Of a DNA stretch of 64,000 bases, positions 10,735 through 23,137 are shown piece by piece. Numbering within the stretch: position 1 is the first letter of the stretch; each line of letters opens with the position of its first letter. The DNA is taken from the NCBI GenBank assembly GCA_963573305.1, contig OY754332.1, forward strand, positions 49,141,559-49,205,558. The letters run 5' to 3'. The DNA comes from Pyrrhosoma nymphula. Lineage: Eukaryota; Arthropoda; Insecta; Odonata; Coenagrionidae. The notes below the pieces were generated by a model that saw only the letters and a list, made by a program, of their open reading frames with translations, did no database searches and was not told the DNA's origin. The position numbers and the translations under genes were made by a program.

Positions 10735-11970
10735 GGGTCCACCGAATCGGTGGCGGCGACGGGGACGGACGTGAAAGATGGCGCGGCGGTGCGCCGAAGG
10801 GCACGCCGCCCGCTGCTTCCGTTTCCCGAAGTGGAAACTCACTCTCGCCACCTTTCCCTGGGAATTCTTCGGGAAGGGCTAAGTCTCAACAATGTTGCTG
10901 ACGTGACGTCACAACCCCGACATATCTCAAATTTAAAATGACATTATACCTCAGTAAAATCACATCGAGTCCGGAGTTGAGTCCCCATCTAATAAACTAG
11001 TTTTATTTTAACAATTGTTTACACTCAATTATAACACTAAACAGCTGATGAAAGAAAAATTATAATGATAATAACTCTTGTAGTTATTCACACAAAAGTA
11101 GTGAAATCGCGAAAAACATGCGTAGCTAGTCATAAAAATGCGAATGAAATATTTTTATATTTTCGAGTATTTGTTGGGATTAATACTGGGATTAATTTTT
11201 GAGGATAAATTAAGGTAGCTCGCCAAAATTACTTTAAATTTTATACGATTCATCTTAAATATTAATGCCATTAATAAATAATTTTTAAGATTGAGTCTTG
11301 CGAACAAAGCAGTTGCATTTACCGCATTCTATGTGAATTGGCCCTCCGAAGACGAAAATCGAGACTTAAGGACTCTAATAGTAACTAGATTAAGTAATTC
11401 CGTCATATAGTAAAAAAGAGTTTTGGTTAAACATAATTCTTCACTCAATGCGTCATTGGCAAGCGGAGTAAGATGACAATGTTGGGCTTTGAAATGCCTC
11501 AGGAGATTACAGCGAAAATAGTTTTTCTATTTAGCTCGCAGAGCTAAGTAAACATGGATCCACGCAGACACATGGTGAGCTCGATAAGTTAAAATGAAAT
11601 ATCCTTCTAGACCTGATTTAATAATCCCAAAATGCTTGTCTAACTACATCTTAAATGTTAAGTTAGGAAAACATTTATTCTAGGAGTTCTTTTAAATATA
11701 TTTTTTAGGTCACCGGGGACCCGAGATCCATATTCCGATTGTTAACTGTCTATTGTTGTGAGTCAACATTCCGTGATAATCGAGTCTCGCAAATTCCGAG
11801 ATCTTCCCGAATAGATCACCTGATCGCAACACAATCTTCCCCAGAGGTGGGAACGCTCTGTCAGAGGGAGATCTTCTGGTTTTCCCCATTTTTGTCCGCT
11901 TTAGACCACCATTGCACGTACCAACATGACTACATGCATTGTCACTACACCATTGCAACACTGCTCTCAC
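10735..11970. other. short GC-rich patch, then AT-rich DNA
   Basis: 10735-10870 is GC-rich. From 10930 on it is AT-rich with nothing I can assign. Confidence 0.45.
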
Positions 11971-12100
11971 CTGGAAATAAAACGTCACGTTGTACATTCC
12001 ACACACACACAAACACTTTTTAACCATGGTTTGACATGTAAATGTCATTATAATTAACAGGGGGAGTTAATTACCCTACAACGCGACGTTTTATTTCCAA
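11971..12100. repeat. inverted repeat, about 22-bp arms
   Basis: GGAAATAAAACGTCACGTTG at about 11971-11990 is matched in reverse complement by CAACGCGACGTTTTATTTCC at about 12079-12098, one mismatch, with roughly 90 bp between. It could be a small MITE or a hairpin. No target duplication seen. Confidence 0.7.
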
Positions 12101-14440
12101 TCTCGTGGTTCCACAAAGTTAAGCCTCAAACATTAAACTCTGCTCTGACCTCTTCAGGAATCAATGATCAAGAGAAAAGCAAGCAGCTAATTCCAAAATA
12201 TATGAAAATTCCCGTATTCTTGAAGAATATGGTAACTTTTTAAATGGATTTCAAAGCAAGTGACACTCCTCTTCGCTCTTTGACCAAAAGTATACTCTAT
12301 CCTGCATTTTGTTCGCCTTGTTTGATTATCGTGCTTCGTCTTTCCTGGTTTACCTTCCCAGAATCAGCACTTGCCATGGTGAGTTGGCGGCGTTAGGAAA
12401 GACTAGTGCGATGTTCTGGGCGTTAGCATTGTGAATATGACATTTCCGCCCACCAGAACCAATTCCCAACTTTACACATATGCACTCGCTCGCTGTTGGA
12501 GGAGACGGGATCATCTTGTCCCCCTTCTGAATCGAATTAGCCCGCCGATCGGGCCAATTTGACTCGAGGAGGCGAGATTGGAGGGGTCCATCGTCCGGAA
12601 CTAGCTCCTTCGGAGCCGATTCCGGACGAAGGGCAGATGTATGAGCCATATCTCATTTAGGTCTTCGGGTAGGAACACAGCCATCGGAGGAGGGACGGAT
12701 ATTCTCTTGCCAAGTGCGAAATGAGTTCCGGGGAGCCCACAGCCGCAGGAAATGCTATGAGGTTTGCATGTCCCGAGTTGCCCGCACAATCACCTCCTCT
12801 CCCTACACACAATACTGACTCAATAATTTATTATCCTAGAGGAAGTCGTTCCTTTATCAAGTAGAATTTTTTAGAATAAAATTAAATCTTGTCTCCTTTC
12901 AATGTCTTCAAAATAACCTTCAACTCCCAACTAAGAGACTCGGGACGCGTTAGAATGAACATGAGGAGTAATCTGAGACCAATCATTGAGAATATTTTAT
13001 CGACCGTGGTAGATTAACACGGGTATTGAGGGCAATTTTTTTCTGAAGCAATTGGTCAACAAGTGGCACTGACTTCTTCCTTTAACTGAGCATTATTATA
13101 AGCAGTATTTAATACATAATTGTAAGCAGGTTGGTTTGCTGCGTCTCCCCACTTTCCTTCCATCTAACCACTTGATTCCTTCACCATTCCACACTTTCAC
13201 ATTCACCATTATCTGTTCCATGCATTCCGTCTTCGTCGACATCTCTTCCAGTTTTATTGTCCTCCTATTATTACTTTCAGAATGATGTCTTGGAATGTGC
13301 CATTGAAGTTTGTCTCTTGTACTTCTCAGAGTTTATGCTAACCCAATTTTCCCCCAGAGGTATATTTTTTCCTTGATTTTCAATTTAATCCGTCCATTTA
13401 TCTCCATCATTCTCAATAAACCATTCTTCCTCGTAATCATTCCTCATGCCACCTAGGATAGCGATCCTTTGCCTAACCCTCTTCTGGTTCTTCTTCATCG
13501 CTCTACATCTTCATCGCATCTGCTACATCGCTCTCCCCACCCTATTCTCAAAACCTCCAATCAAACTTCTATCTCTTGCCCTTAGTTCCAGGTTCAGTAC
13601 GGCATAGAGCCACGCTCCAAGCAAAACTTTTAACCAGCCATACCCAGGGGTTCTTGTCAACAGTTCTCTCCTGCTTGTTAACTACTCCTACGCCGACCTA
13701 CTTTGCCTACAAAATGCATTTGAGACGAAGAAAAGGTGGAAAAGTTTGCTCACGATAATTTTTACACATATGTAATGCAAGAGAGATGTACGGTAAGGTA
13801 CTAGGGTATTGATGCGTTCCATCCACCGAAACTGTGATAAAAAGTATGATCATTTTTAGGAAGTTTACCATTTGATTTGATGAGTTTGATGCCGTACCAT
13901 CACGTTATCACAGAGTCGCAGAGCCTATTCACCTTTCATCTTTTTTACATACTGGACAGTTGATAGCAAACATATGCTAAGAAAATGCATAAGGAAAAAT
14001 ATTGGGCATAAAGATAATGACTTCTCGTAATTCCATTTTATTTCAGGAGAAAAAGAGGGCATTTACTGGCCCCGGAGTGGGACCCCATAACTGGGATTCC
14101 AATGCAAGTTTGTAAAACACAATGCAAAAATGGCATCGACAGAATTGGCTGACAGTGAAGTTACCCAATGAGAAAATAAATATTTCGACATTAAAATCGT
14201 CCGCAAAAATAATTTCCAGTTCCTCAATACCTTGTTTCGACACAGAAACTACATATTCACTCGCGTCCAAAGGTAGGGGATGACTTTACCAAGTAGAATC
14301 GTATTAGAAGACAAAACACGCGAATATGATTGGGAATGAATCGTCCCGAGTTATTTATTCCTGCCGCATCAAAACGCAACAGGCAAGAAACACAAACAAA
14401 CAGGCGCACCCGCTGAACGCACGTACCAATTGTCCCACAC
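12101..14440. other. non-coding DNA, pyrimidine-rich 13140-13600
   Basis: A GC-moderate patch at 12350-12790 has only short minus-strand frames. 13140-13600 is unusually C/T-rich on plus. I see no protein, RNA gene or element with clear ends. Confidence 0.45.
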
Positions 14441-14444
14441 TCCT

Positions 14445-15690
14445 CCGGCCCCCATCTCCTCCGCAACCGCCGCTGTCAAAAGTCCTCTCTCATGATTTTT
14501 CGGCCCGGGGTCTCCCCCCCCCGGTGACGCGGGGGCGGGGGAGGCGACGGCCCGGGCGACAGCCACCCGCCGCCCCATCGGCCTACCCACGGCCACCCCC
14601 ACGGGGACACCGCACACACGTAACCGTCGCCACCCCCGCCGCCCCCCACTCTGTTCCTACCGCCTCCGCCGCCCCCCTCTTCGAAGAGAGGCCGGAACGG
14701 CGCATGCGTGGCTCTCGAGACTGGGTGGTGCGGGCGGCGGGAAGGAGCCGCTTTCAGCGCGGAGGTTTGGGGGCGAGGCGCGGCCAGAGCCGGCCGGTGG
14801 GATGGGGGACGGCCGGGGGAAAGGTGTAAGGAGGGGTGGTTGGCGACCGCGGGGGTGGGAAGGATAGGGAATGGAGGGGGGGCGCTCTCCACTCACGGCT
14901 TCTCACGGCTCTCCGCGATCCAGTCGGAGGCGACAAACGCGCTCGCGAGGACGCGACCTCAGAGCCCTCCCCGAAGCAGAGGCACACACGACTCAAGTAC
15001 ATCGGGAAGCGCGCCCCCCTCCCCTTTCCAACCCCCCGGTCCACCTCCTCGGCGACCGCAGTGTAAGGGGCCGCCGGCCGGCCCTCCTCCGGCCGCCGCC
15101 AACCCTTCCCGTGCCCGCGGGTTGGGGAAGAACGCGACGACCTCGCTCCTCCTGAGAGGTCCGGTGCACAGTCGGCGGGTCGCCCGCGAGCGCGGCCCCC
15201 AATTCCTCTTCACCGCGCGCCGCCAAATTCAAATCCCAGCGGCTGCGGTGCTCCACGGCCTGCGACGCTAATCCCGGCGGCGGCGTGCTACAGCGCGGCC
15301 CGGGAGTCGACCCCGGCCGGGGGTCGCCGAGGCGAGAGCGGGGGTCGTCTTCGCCAGGGGTCCACGAGTCCCCCCTCCCTCCCCCCCCCCCGAGGGCCAA
15401 ATGGCGCAGAGGCCGTACCCATGGCGCCGCATGTACTTGCAGCGCCAGATCTCGTACTGCGACTTCAGCACGGCGGAGTCGATGCTGGAGCAGCTGGACT
15501 CGCTTCAATTTCAGTACCCGTTCTCCGTGTCGCCGGAACTTCCGGGCTCCCCGCCGCACCACGCACCCAAGGAGAAAGGTAAGTGCGAGGGAGGAGGAGG
15601 GGGTTCCTTGAGGGGTATGGGTCGGAGGGCTGCGGTGCGGGTGCCCCGTGCACCACCGCCGGGAATCGCGAGCCCCCCCTGCCGCCACCC
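14445..15690. promoter_or_regulatory. strong CpG island, probable host promoter region
   Basis: About 1.2 kb is very rich in G, C and CpG within otherwise AT-rich DNA. Long overlapping frames on both strands here are composition artefacts. The island includes a plausible 5' leader and the exon at 15401-15578, so a promoter for a plus-strand gene is the natural reading (inference). I cannot place the transcription start. Confidence 0.65.
15401..15578 (+). CDS. probable first coding exon, unknown host gene
   Basis: The frame is open from the stop at 15269-15271; the first ATG is 15401 with G at +4. Fifty-nine codons follow, beginning MAQRPYPWRRMYLQRQ and including the non-repetitive segment SYCDFSTAESMLEQLDSLQF, unlike the low-complexity frames around it. 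The exon ends at AAG|GTAAGT, a perfect consensus donor (GT at 15579-15580), splitting codon 60 in phase 1. Read-through past the donor becomes glycine-rich and then ends, which supports splicing there. The acidic/aromatic stretch at residues 19-41 looks helical. I do not recognise the family and cannot find exon 2. Confidence 0.6.
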
Positions 15691-18399
15691 TTGCTCCCCG
15701 TCATGCAAATATATTGACACCCCTTCACTAACATCTACCGGTGCGAATCCTCCCTTTCGAAAGCTTTTAACGGTTTCAAATGTCTCCTGAGATCCAAATC
15801 AGATATCAGTTATATGTTTCCAAAAATTTTTCACAATTAGTGAAAATTTACCTTAGTAATTTTCTACCGGTGCCCATTTCTCTTTGCAACGTTTTTTTCG
15901 TGAAGTTGCTCGGTTTTTTCCCCACTTTATGTATTTAAACATTGAATTTAAATCCTGATTAATCTTACCACTTTCCTGAAATGTCGGCAAAATTCTAAAC
16001 TATTTCGCGATTTTACAAAGAGAAATGTTGGTTCCAGTCGATAATATCCGTAAATAATTTTATTTGACAGAAACGCTCCAATAAAAAGCGCAAAGCAATT
16101 TTTATGAATCTTAAGAAAATATTTGTATAAAAAGATGTAACCATTCACATTCCTGACCGACTCTCAAAAGAATATTTCGTACGATACATTGCAGCTGGTC
16201 AGGCATTTTGTTGGCAGAATATAACGGCCATTCTCTAGAATTGAAATTATGTCTTAAGTCAGGAAATAAAGTATTTTAGGTATTTCCGCAACTTCTCATC
16301 GTTCTGAATTTTGCTTTTTCATATCCCGTACCACGCGTCACACCCATGATGATGTTGCTTAATCGATCATAGACTTAGTCAAAAACTATGCGATGTCTCG
16401 CCCTGGGAAATGCTGTAAAAGCCATCAATTTGCGGAAAACGGAACTCATGAAGGAAAAGACAAACTAATAAATGCAATGCTCAGAAGAAACTCAAATGCT
16501 CCACATAAAAGTTAAGTGGACGTGATGACTTATTTCGTACTGTTGGGCGATCAACAGGTACCCACAGAAATTTTCGGAGCCAGTATCTCGAGCAGGAAAG
16601 ATGCGTGAAAGAGGCGATGTATGGATTGCACATTACCATCTTTACTCATTTCAATTATATTAACATTATGGCAGCTGATGATTTAACGGCTAATGACATA
16701 TTTTGTAGGAGGCATATATTGTATTTTCTACAGATACGGGTCACAATAATTCTCATAATTATTTTCCTTTTACTTACTTTATTTACACTTTCTTCAAAGT
16801 TTCTGCGATTTTTGACGCGGGACATTCTATTCAATAATAGTTTATATTTTTTTTGCGCATTACATTGAATATACTATACAACTGTGAAGTTAATTAAATA
16901 CAGATCATACTATACATCTCTTTCTAGGTGACACACCTACTGTCCTCACTGTGGTGTTGGCTGCTTTACATTGATTAGGTCTTGCAATATTTTTCAATGT
17001 TGCGTTTTTACGTCACCAATTTCTTAAATATACAGCTAAATTGTATAAGAAATATTTGTGGTCGATATAATGACTCATATTTAGCATAATGCAGGCAAAA
17101 TATATAACTCCCAAGAAATGGCCAATTAAGTCGAGTGATTTTACGATATTGTTGTGTCAAGTTTTTATTAACAATTTCGCAAAGGTTAAAAAATCTATAA
17201 ATATTATTCTTGCCTTTATATAGCACTACCTATTTCTTTTGTTCATTTTGCTTTATAAGAGAATTTAAAATAATAATAGACTACGGAAGCAATATCATCA
17301 ATCTTTGTAGGTACGAACATTTCAAAGGAGAGCGCTATTTTTACGATGAATGGATGCACCCAAGTAATAGCTCAAGCACAGGAACTGTTTCATCTAGATC
17401 TATTCGTCATGAAACGAGAGGACTTGACGCACGAATTAGTACCTCTCGATGAGTGATCCGAGTTTCATCTGCCATCAGTACGAGAAATGAACGCAGCGGA
17501 ACCATTGGCATCTATCGCGGCGAGTAACAGGTTAAATAATGGCATTGATAAATAAATACCAGGAACCCCGAAGCAAGATGATTTTTCCTATGCCACCACG
17601 GACGTAGCAGTCGCAATGGATCTTTAATCGACCAGCTTCAACGCACCTACTTCCATTAGCAATTTCTTTTTCAACCACTCGATTTCACATCAAGTTTAAT
17701 ACATGACTCTCTATTATTAGAGCTGTGAGTCATTCATTACTCTTCGTATGAGATCTCTCTGCAATGTCAAGCATTTTCCCGAGACACCACTCCAGCCAAT
17801 AGCTTCCCCGTTGATGGTGGCAATCGGCCAAAATATTTGCGAACGGGAAACAGTTTCACTGTCAAAATACGATGGTGATGCATTGACTATAATCTGATGA
17901 ATACATTATAACACCCCGGCTCGCAATATCGCTGAATGCGTCTTCGCAAAGAAATTTGAAGTTTGCTAGGATTAGGGTACGAATTATTTTGGGTACAAGT
18001 CTGTCTTCTGCATAACACAGGAAACTATGAGCAATGATCGGTTTAGTGACTCACTTCAGAGCCACGAACGCTTTTCGAACTTCTGGACTATCGAATCTCT
18101 TAAATATTCCGTTCTAAGAAACAGCGGCCTAATTTTCATTTTGGAAAGGGAAAATGTAGATATGTTGACGAGCGCGTAAAGCTGAAACTCACCGGCTGCC
18201 ATACACCCTAATCATTCATCAAATTGACAGTTTTTTCAACGGGGCAACACAAGAGATATGAGAATATTTTTATTTTATGAGGCCGTCAAGGACGAGATAC
18301 TTTCAAAATAAACGTAATTAAAAAGATTAATATAATTTACAAACAATGAGGCATTGAATATAACTTGCGTGACGGCCTCGTCTGCGCTAGTGGAGTGGC
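15579..18399. other. AT-rich DNA, possible intron
   Basis: If the preceding exon is real this is intron. It is AT-rich with only short chance frames. No repeat family from elsewhere in the window recurs here. Confidence 0.45.
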
Positions 18400-18922
18400 T
18401 TAAGGTAGCTTAAGCGAAAAATAATTTCACCTAGAATCTGACGAATTTGGCATCATTTTAAAGAAAAAAAACTTCCATATTTCCAATGATATCAAAATAT
18501 TAACCCCTTACCGAACTACTTTTCGATCACTTTGCCTGAAAATACAAGCTGTTTACATGGGATAGATTACGGCTGTATGCTCCAGAGGGAGAAAATTGAA
18601 AAAATTAGGAATTTATGGAACCTAGATTTCGTGAAAAATGCCAACTTTGTGTAGTTTGTATGTTTTCTAAACTATTTTATAAAAATTAATCCACGTTTGC
18701 AGAATCACAAAAAACATCTGCTGTTTTGAAGACTTTTTAGCCGTAATACGTGAAAAATTGAGTCAAGTTAGATACTTAAGTAGATATTATATTTATTTAA
18801 TTACTGGGAATGTTTGTCATATATAACTATATTTTTGCGCCACTGATGTTACAATATTTACTCCATACTTCGAATTTGATCTCCATTATGACTAGGGAAC
18901 TATCTCGCTCAAACTACCTTAA
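18400..18922 (+). mobile_element. TTAA-type MITE, copy 1
   Basis: About 520 bp bounded by TTAA on both sides (18400-18403, 18919-18922), with terminal inverted repeats near GGTAGYTTRAGCGA. The interior matches copies 2 and 3 nearly end to end, with blocks CACCTAGAATYTGA, CCAATGATATCAAAATAT, CATGGGATAGATTA and GACTAGGGAACTATCTCGCT. There is no transposase. TTAA targets are used by piggyBac-like elements, so that superfamily is the likely source (inference). Confidence 0.85.
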
Positions 18923-19398
18923 TTATTGCGAATGCGATAACTGTGACTTGCTGCCACCTGGTACAACGCCTTCTCCCTTGGAAGCAAATGAGACGGAAAC
19001 GTCAGCGCGCGGATTTTCGCATCCTAGGCCATCATCCACTCCCCGGCACATTACACGCACGGGAGAATTATCGGCATGAATTCTGCCGTATCACAACGAG
19101 CGGGCATATAAAACATTTATGAGATACGTAGAATAAACGCTTGGGAGTGTTTACCTTAACCCTCGGCACGTGGAACGAACCCACGCTTTCGCGAGCGCAG
19201 TTTTTGCGGTGTTTCGAAGAATTTGCGAGGGAGCGGAAGAAAGAGAGAGGGTGCGGGAGCGCGGACAGCACCACCGAGCGAGCGGCGCCTCAACTAGGCG
19301 AGGTCCCCCACACCTCTCCCCCCCCCAAACCGCGGGCGTTCAGTCGAATGCAGCACAACGGGACGATGGCTGTCCTGTTCCCTAGAATAACAGGGAGC

Positions 19399-19850
19399 GC
19401 AAACAGTTGAGAGAAAAAAGTCGGTGCGGTTTTTCGAGCTCAGGTGAAGCCACCGTCACTCTCTTTTGCAACGTACTTTCCTCAATTGGTGAGTCATTCG
19501 ATCGTTTCCACCGAAATAAATGCTCAAATCCCATATCGGATTCTTCGCATACATTTCAATTGAAGTGGCATGCATGAATTTTTCAAGACCAATAATTGGA
19601 AAGATTTATGAAAGACTGCGGCCCTATGAAAATTCCAACAGCAAAAACTTGAGGTGAAAAATGTTGTTAATATTTTGACATCCAGGAATATCTTTAAAAA
19701 ATTGATTAGTCCCATTCCTCTTACATTTCTTTCATTCCATATCCAAATTATTTAGTTCTAGTTTCATCGTCGCCATTCCATCTGAAGGAGTAACGACACA
19801 AATCATACAGTCTTCTCATATAGACTGCCAGAGTCATTGCAAAATATATA
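19399..19850 (+). repeat. local duplication, copy A (without MITE)
   Basis: Matches 20547-20621 joined to 21185-21475. Shared blocks include AAGTCGGTGCGGTTTT, TCTCTTTTGCAACGTA, ATTCGATCGTTTCCACCG and TTTTGACATCCA. Copy A runs straight through position about 19474, where copy B holds the MITE. Copy A has about 75 bp near 19740-19815 that copy B lacks. Confidence 0.85.
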
Positions 19851-19901
19851 AAATGTGGTAGAAGAAGATAGACAGAAGAGATTTATTCAATCCTCTGGGT
19901 A

Positions 19902-20323
19902 CATACCCCTAAAAGCAACAAATGTATAACGTACATGGCATTTTGAATAGATATTAAATAAAAACAAAATGAAAACGTAATGCAAAATTTACATAGAACC
20001 AAACATGTTAATTACATGCTCAAAAAATGGCTGTAACAATCAAGTAAAAATAGATGGTTTGATTACTGCTGTAACAGATAACTATAACATTTCTACTTGA
20101 GGATTCCACAGTCCAATCCAGTTCCAAGCAGCAAAAGTATAGTTACATGACATTGTGTATTTATATTACGTAAAAACAAAAATTAAAACGTAATATAAGA
20201 TGTATTATAACGAGCAGACAATTACATACTCCTAAAATAACTGTGACATTACAGTGAAAATAAATAATTTGATTACTGCTGTAGCAGGTAATTATAACAT
20301 TTTTACTCGAATAATTCCACAGT
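19902..20323 (+). repeat. two tandem copies of a 211-bp AT-rich unit
   Basis: Units 19902-20112 and 20113-20323 both end in ATTCCACAGT. Shared blocks: TTTGATTACTGCTGTARCAG, AAAAACAAA, AAACGTAAT. Divergence is moderate, so the duplication is not recent. It lies between copies A and B of the larger duplication. Confidence 0.85.
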
Positions 20324-20546
20324 AGCACATGTTTTTATATGGTTAGGAATTTCATTGCATGGAACGATAGATCTGACGACGACCGATTTATGGAACGTTG
20401 TATTTCTACGTGATAGTAAATAGAGATTAAATGGTTCACTTCGTGTTATCATGGTTCTGGTTGTAGGTGAGGGGAAAGTCAATGACAGTCGAAAATCATT
20501 TCTATTGGGGCATTTTGTAGTCATTTTCGCTAGATAAACAAAGGCA

Positions 20547-21475
20547 GCAAACAGTTGAGAAAAAGTCGGTGCGGTTTTCCGAGCTCAAGTGAAGCCACCG
20601 TCGCTCTCTTTTGCAACGTAATAAGGTAGTTTGAGCGAACAATCACTTCACCTAGAATTTGATGAATTTGGTCTCATTTTAAAGAAAAAACTCTCATCTT
20701 TCCAATGATATCAAAATATCAACCCATTTCCAAACTACTTTTCGAACAATTTGCCTAAAAATATAAGCTTTTTTACATGGGATAGATTATGGCTGTGCGC
20801 TCCAGAGGGAGAATATTTAAAAAAATTAAGAACTTCTAGCGACTAGATTTCGTCAAAAAACTAACGGCGTATAGATTGCATGTTTTCTCAACTATTTCTA
20901 AAAAATAATCTATTACTCACCACAGTACTTTTTACAGAATCGTAAAAAAAGGCTGTTTTGAAGGGTTTTCGCCCGTACGGCGGGAAAAAATTAGTCAAGT
21001 TAGAGACTTATGTAGCTTATATTTATTTGATTACTGAGAATGTTGGTCATATATAACTATATCTTTGCGCCATTAATATTACAATATTTATTTCATACTT
21101 CTTACAGACGCTCAAATCAAAAAAGTAAAATTTGAATATGGTTTCCATTATGACTAGGGAACTATCTCGCTCAAACCACCTTAACCTTGATTGGTGCGCC
21201 ATTCGATCGTTTCCACCGAAATAAATGCCCAAATCCCATGTCGGATTTTTGTCATAAATTTCAATTTGATGGGCGTGCATGATTTTTCAAGACCAAAAAT
21301 TGGACTGGTTTACGAAAGACGCATAATACTGTGGCCTTATGAAAATTCCAAAAGCAAAAGCTGGAGGTGAAAAATTTTGTTCATATTTTGACATCCATGA
21401 ATAAAGAAATTTGCTTAGTCCCATTCTTCTTAAATGCCTTTCTCAAATAGGCCGTCAGAGTCATTTTGAAATGTA
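20547..21475 (+). repeat. local duplication, copy B (interrupted by MITE)
   Basis: The counterpart of 19399-19850. Its left part (20547-20621) ends TTGCAACGTAA and its right part (21185-21475) resumes CTTGATTGGTG. The MITE at 20621-21184 sits exactly at this join. Confidence 0.85.
20621..21184 (+). mobile_element. TTAA-type MITE, copy 2
   Basis: Same family and orientation as copy 1. It starts ATAAGGTAGTTTGAGCGA (left TTAA mutated to ATAA) and ends TCAAACCACCTTAA. No coding capacity. It is inserted in copy B of a local duplication. Confidence 0.85.
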
Positions 21476-22290
21476 GGAGCTCAGAGAGGTGAGGGAAGAG
21501 TAAAAATGGCAGTTGATACATTTTACCCTTGTTCGCGGTATATTGAACGCATTAATTGCCCCGATTCCTCGACGGAATATGACATCGTACAGAGTTTTTT
21601 AAGTGGAGGCTACCGTTGTTGTGTAACCCAAAGGGAGAGATTAGAATCGCTTTTCTAAGAAGGTGATTTCAAACTAATTAAGTAATTTACTTCGAATTTA
21701 ATGATGCTCTCGCTATATTATGATCGCCAAAATTTCATCTTCTTAGTCTCCTAATCTCAAAATATCTCCTTGCTTTTTGTCTCAGTAAAGTAGGTAGAGT
21801 TAACAACCACTTCTCAGAACTGGAGCCGAAATAAAATGTTTTCCACATGCTCATACGTAGTTTGTATTTAATACATCATAAGGTTATCGGTTTTCACCGC
21901 ATAAAATTTTCCGGAGGGTTATTTCCGACTCAAGTTCAAATCTCTCATTATTCTCTTATCGGACTAAATAAATGTCACTGCAGAAAAAAATTACCTAGGT
22001 CCAGGAAGGCAACATTTGCTACGTCAATCGTAACGTATTCGATGGCGTTGAAACCCAAAAATCAAATTTTTCTCCCGACGTACTTTTTGATGGTGAAACT
22101 AGGCTTACTCAGCAAGATATCATTCGTCTTCTAGTGGAATACTTATCTTCTGGCTACGAAAAATTTCTTGTGATCCAAAAGGGACGAAAAGAGGAATTTT
22201 TTGTCAATAACGGAATGTCTTCAAAGGCTGTCAAGCTCAAATACGCACAATATTACCATACACGGACGAAATTTGCCATGAAAAAATCAT
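21476..22290. other. non-coding DNA
   Basis: No gene seen. Short frames at 21847-22134 lead into the SINE head that follows and are not supported as coding. Confidence 0.45.
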
Positions 22291-22294
22291 CTGC

Positions 22295-22375
22295 CTTCAC
22301 TGGTATTCGAACCCAGATCTCCCAATTGTTGGTCAGGTGTGTAAGCCAATTACACCACCAAACCAACTCAATTCA
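22295..22375 (-). mobile_element. tRNA-derived SINE head
   Basis: On the minus strand box A TGGTGTAATTGG (22357-22346) and box B GGTTCGAATACC (22313-22302) are both close to consensus, 44 nt apart, inside tRNA-like sequence. Downstream on the minus strand the tail region (to roughly 22140) is not the AACC-tail type of the 31, 55 and 58 kb SINEs. A functional tRNA gene is unlikely because no clean acceptor stem is seen. Confidence 0.65.
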
Positions 22376-23137
22376 AGGCGAACTTCGTCGGGGTATTTCC
22401 GGACTAAATGTTATCGTCTTAAGTCCACATTGTGGCGCATAAGACATGGTCGTGCTTACTAGCTGTCGCGGAGGATAAAACTAACATTGCCGCATTATAA
22501 AGACTAACTTCGACGATTTTTCAATCATTGCACTGAACATTCAAGTTCGGACCCCAGACATAGATCAGGGTTTGAAAATCAGTCAAGTCAAATGATTTTG
22601 TCACGGTGAATTTCATCCACTTGAAGTATATCTTTGAACCCGTGCGTGTAACAGCGTACTACATCATTTGCTCAATGCTATATTTGGAAAATCATCAAAA
22701 TATTGCCGTTTCTTTACCATCGTAGAGAGAAAATAAGTTTATTAAATATTACGTAATTCGCATGAAGATAACAAACGTAGAGGTTATAAATATAACATAC
22801 ATATGTAGAATAAATGCCTCGTAGTGGAAACCTACTGAGGTGGTTTTAAAATGTATGAAAAGTATCAGGCCAAAAGGAAAACCCGGAATCAGTTTCAGAC
22901 ACTAAATAGCTGCGTGCATGTCCGGCCGTCAAAAGAATCCCGAACCTAAGTAGTTAAATTTAGGATGCCACGAAATTCATCTTGAGCTTTGTCTTCCTGT
23001 AACGAGGCACCCAATGAACTAATATTCACCTGGATATTGAAATAACTCTTTAGCAAGACGAAAGAAGATGTATTTTCTGTTATCCACTGAGAGATATTAA
23101 TTTCGAACGGCTTCTAGGTTTTTACACCACTGCCAAG

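Noticed and set aside
10246..10851. 201-codon minus-strand frame with internal peptide repeats
   Set aside because: It is the tandem array read as protein; one spacing (190 bp) breaks the frame and the opposite strand is open as well. Kept only as a question in the findings.
14326..15271. Long overlapping frames (167, 187, 231 codons and others) on both strands
   Set aside because: CpG-island composition removes stop codons; no splice-consistent start or recognisable domain except the exon at 15401.
22134..22442. 102-codon plus-strand frame
   Set aside because: Its middle (GIRTQISQ) is the reverse of a tRNA-like promoter; SINE read-through.
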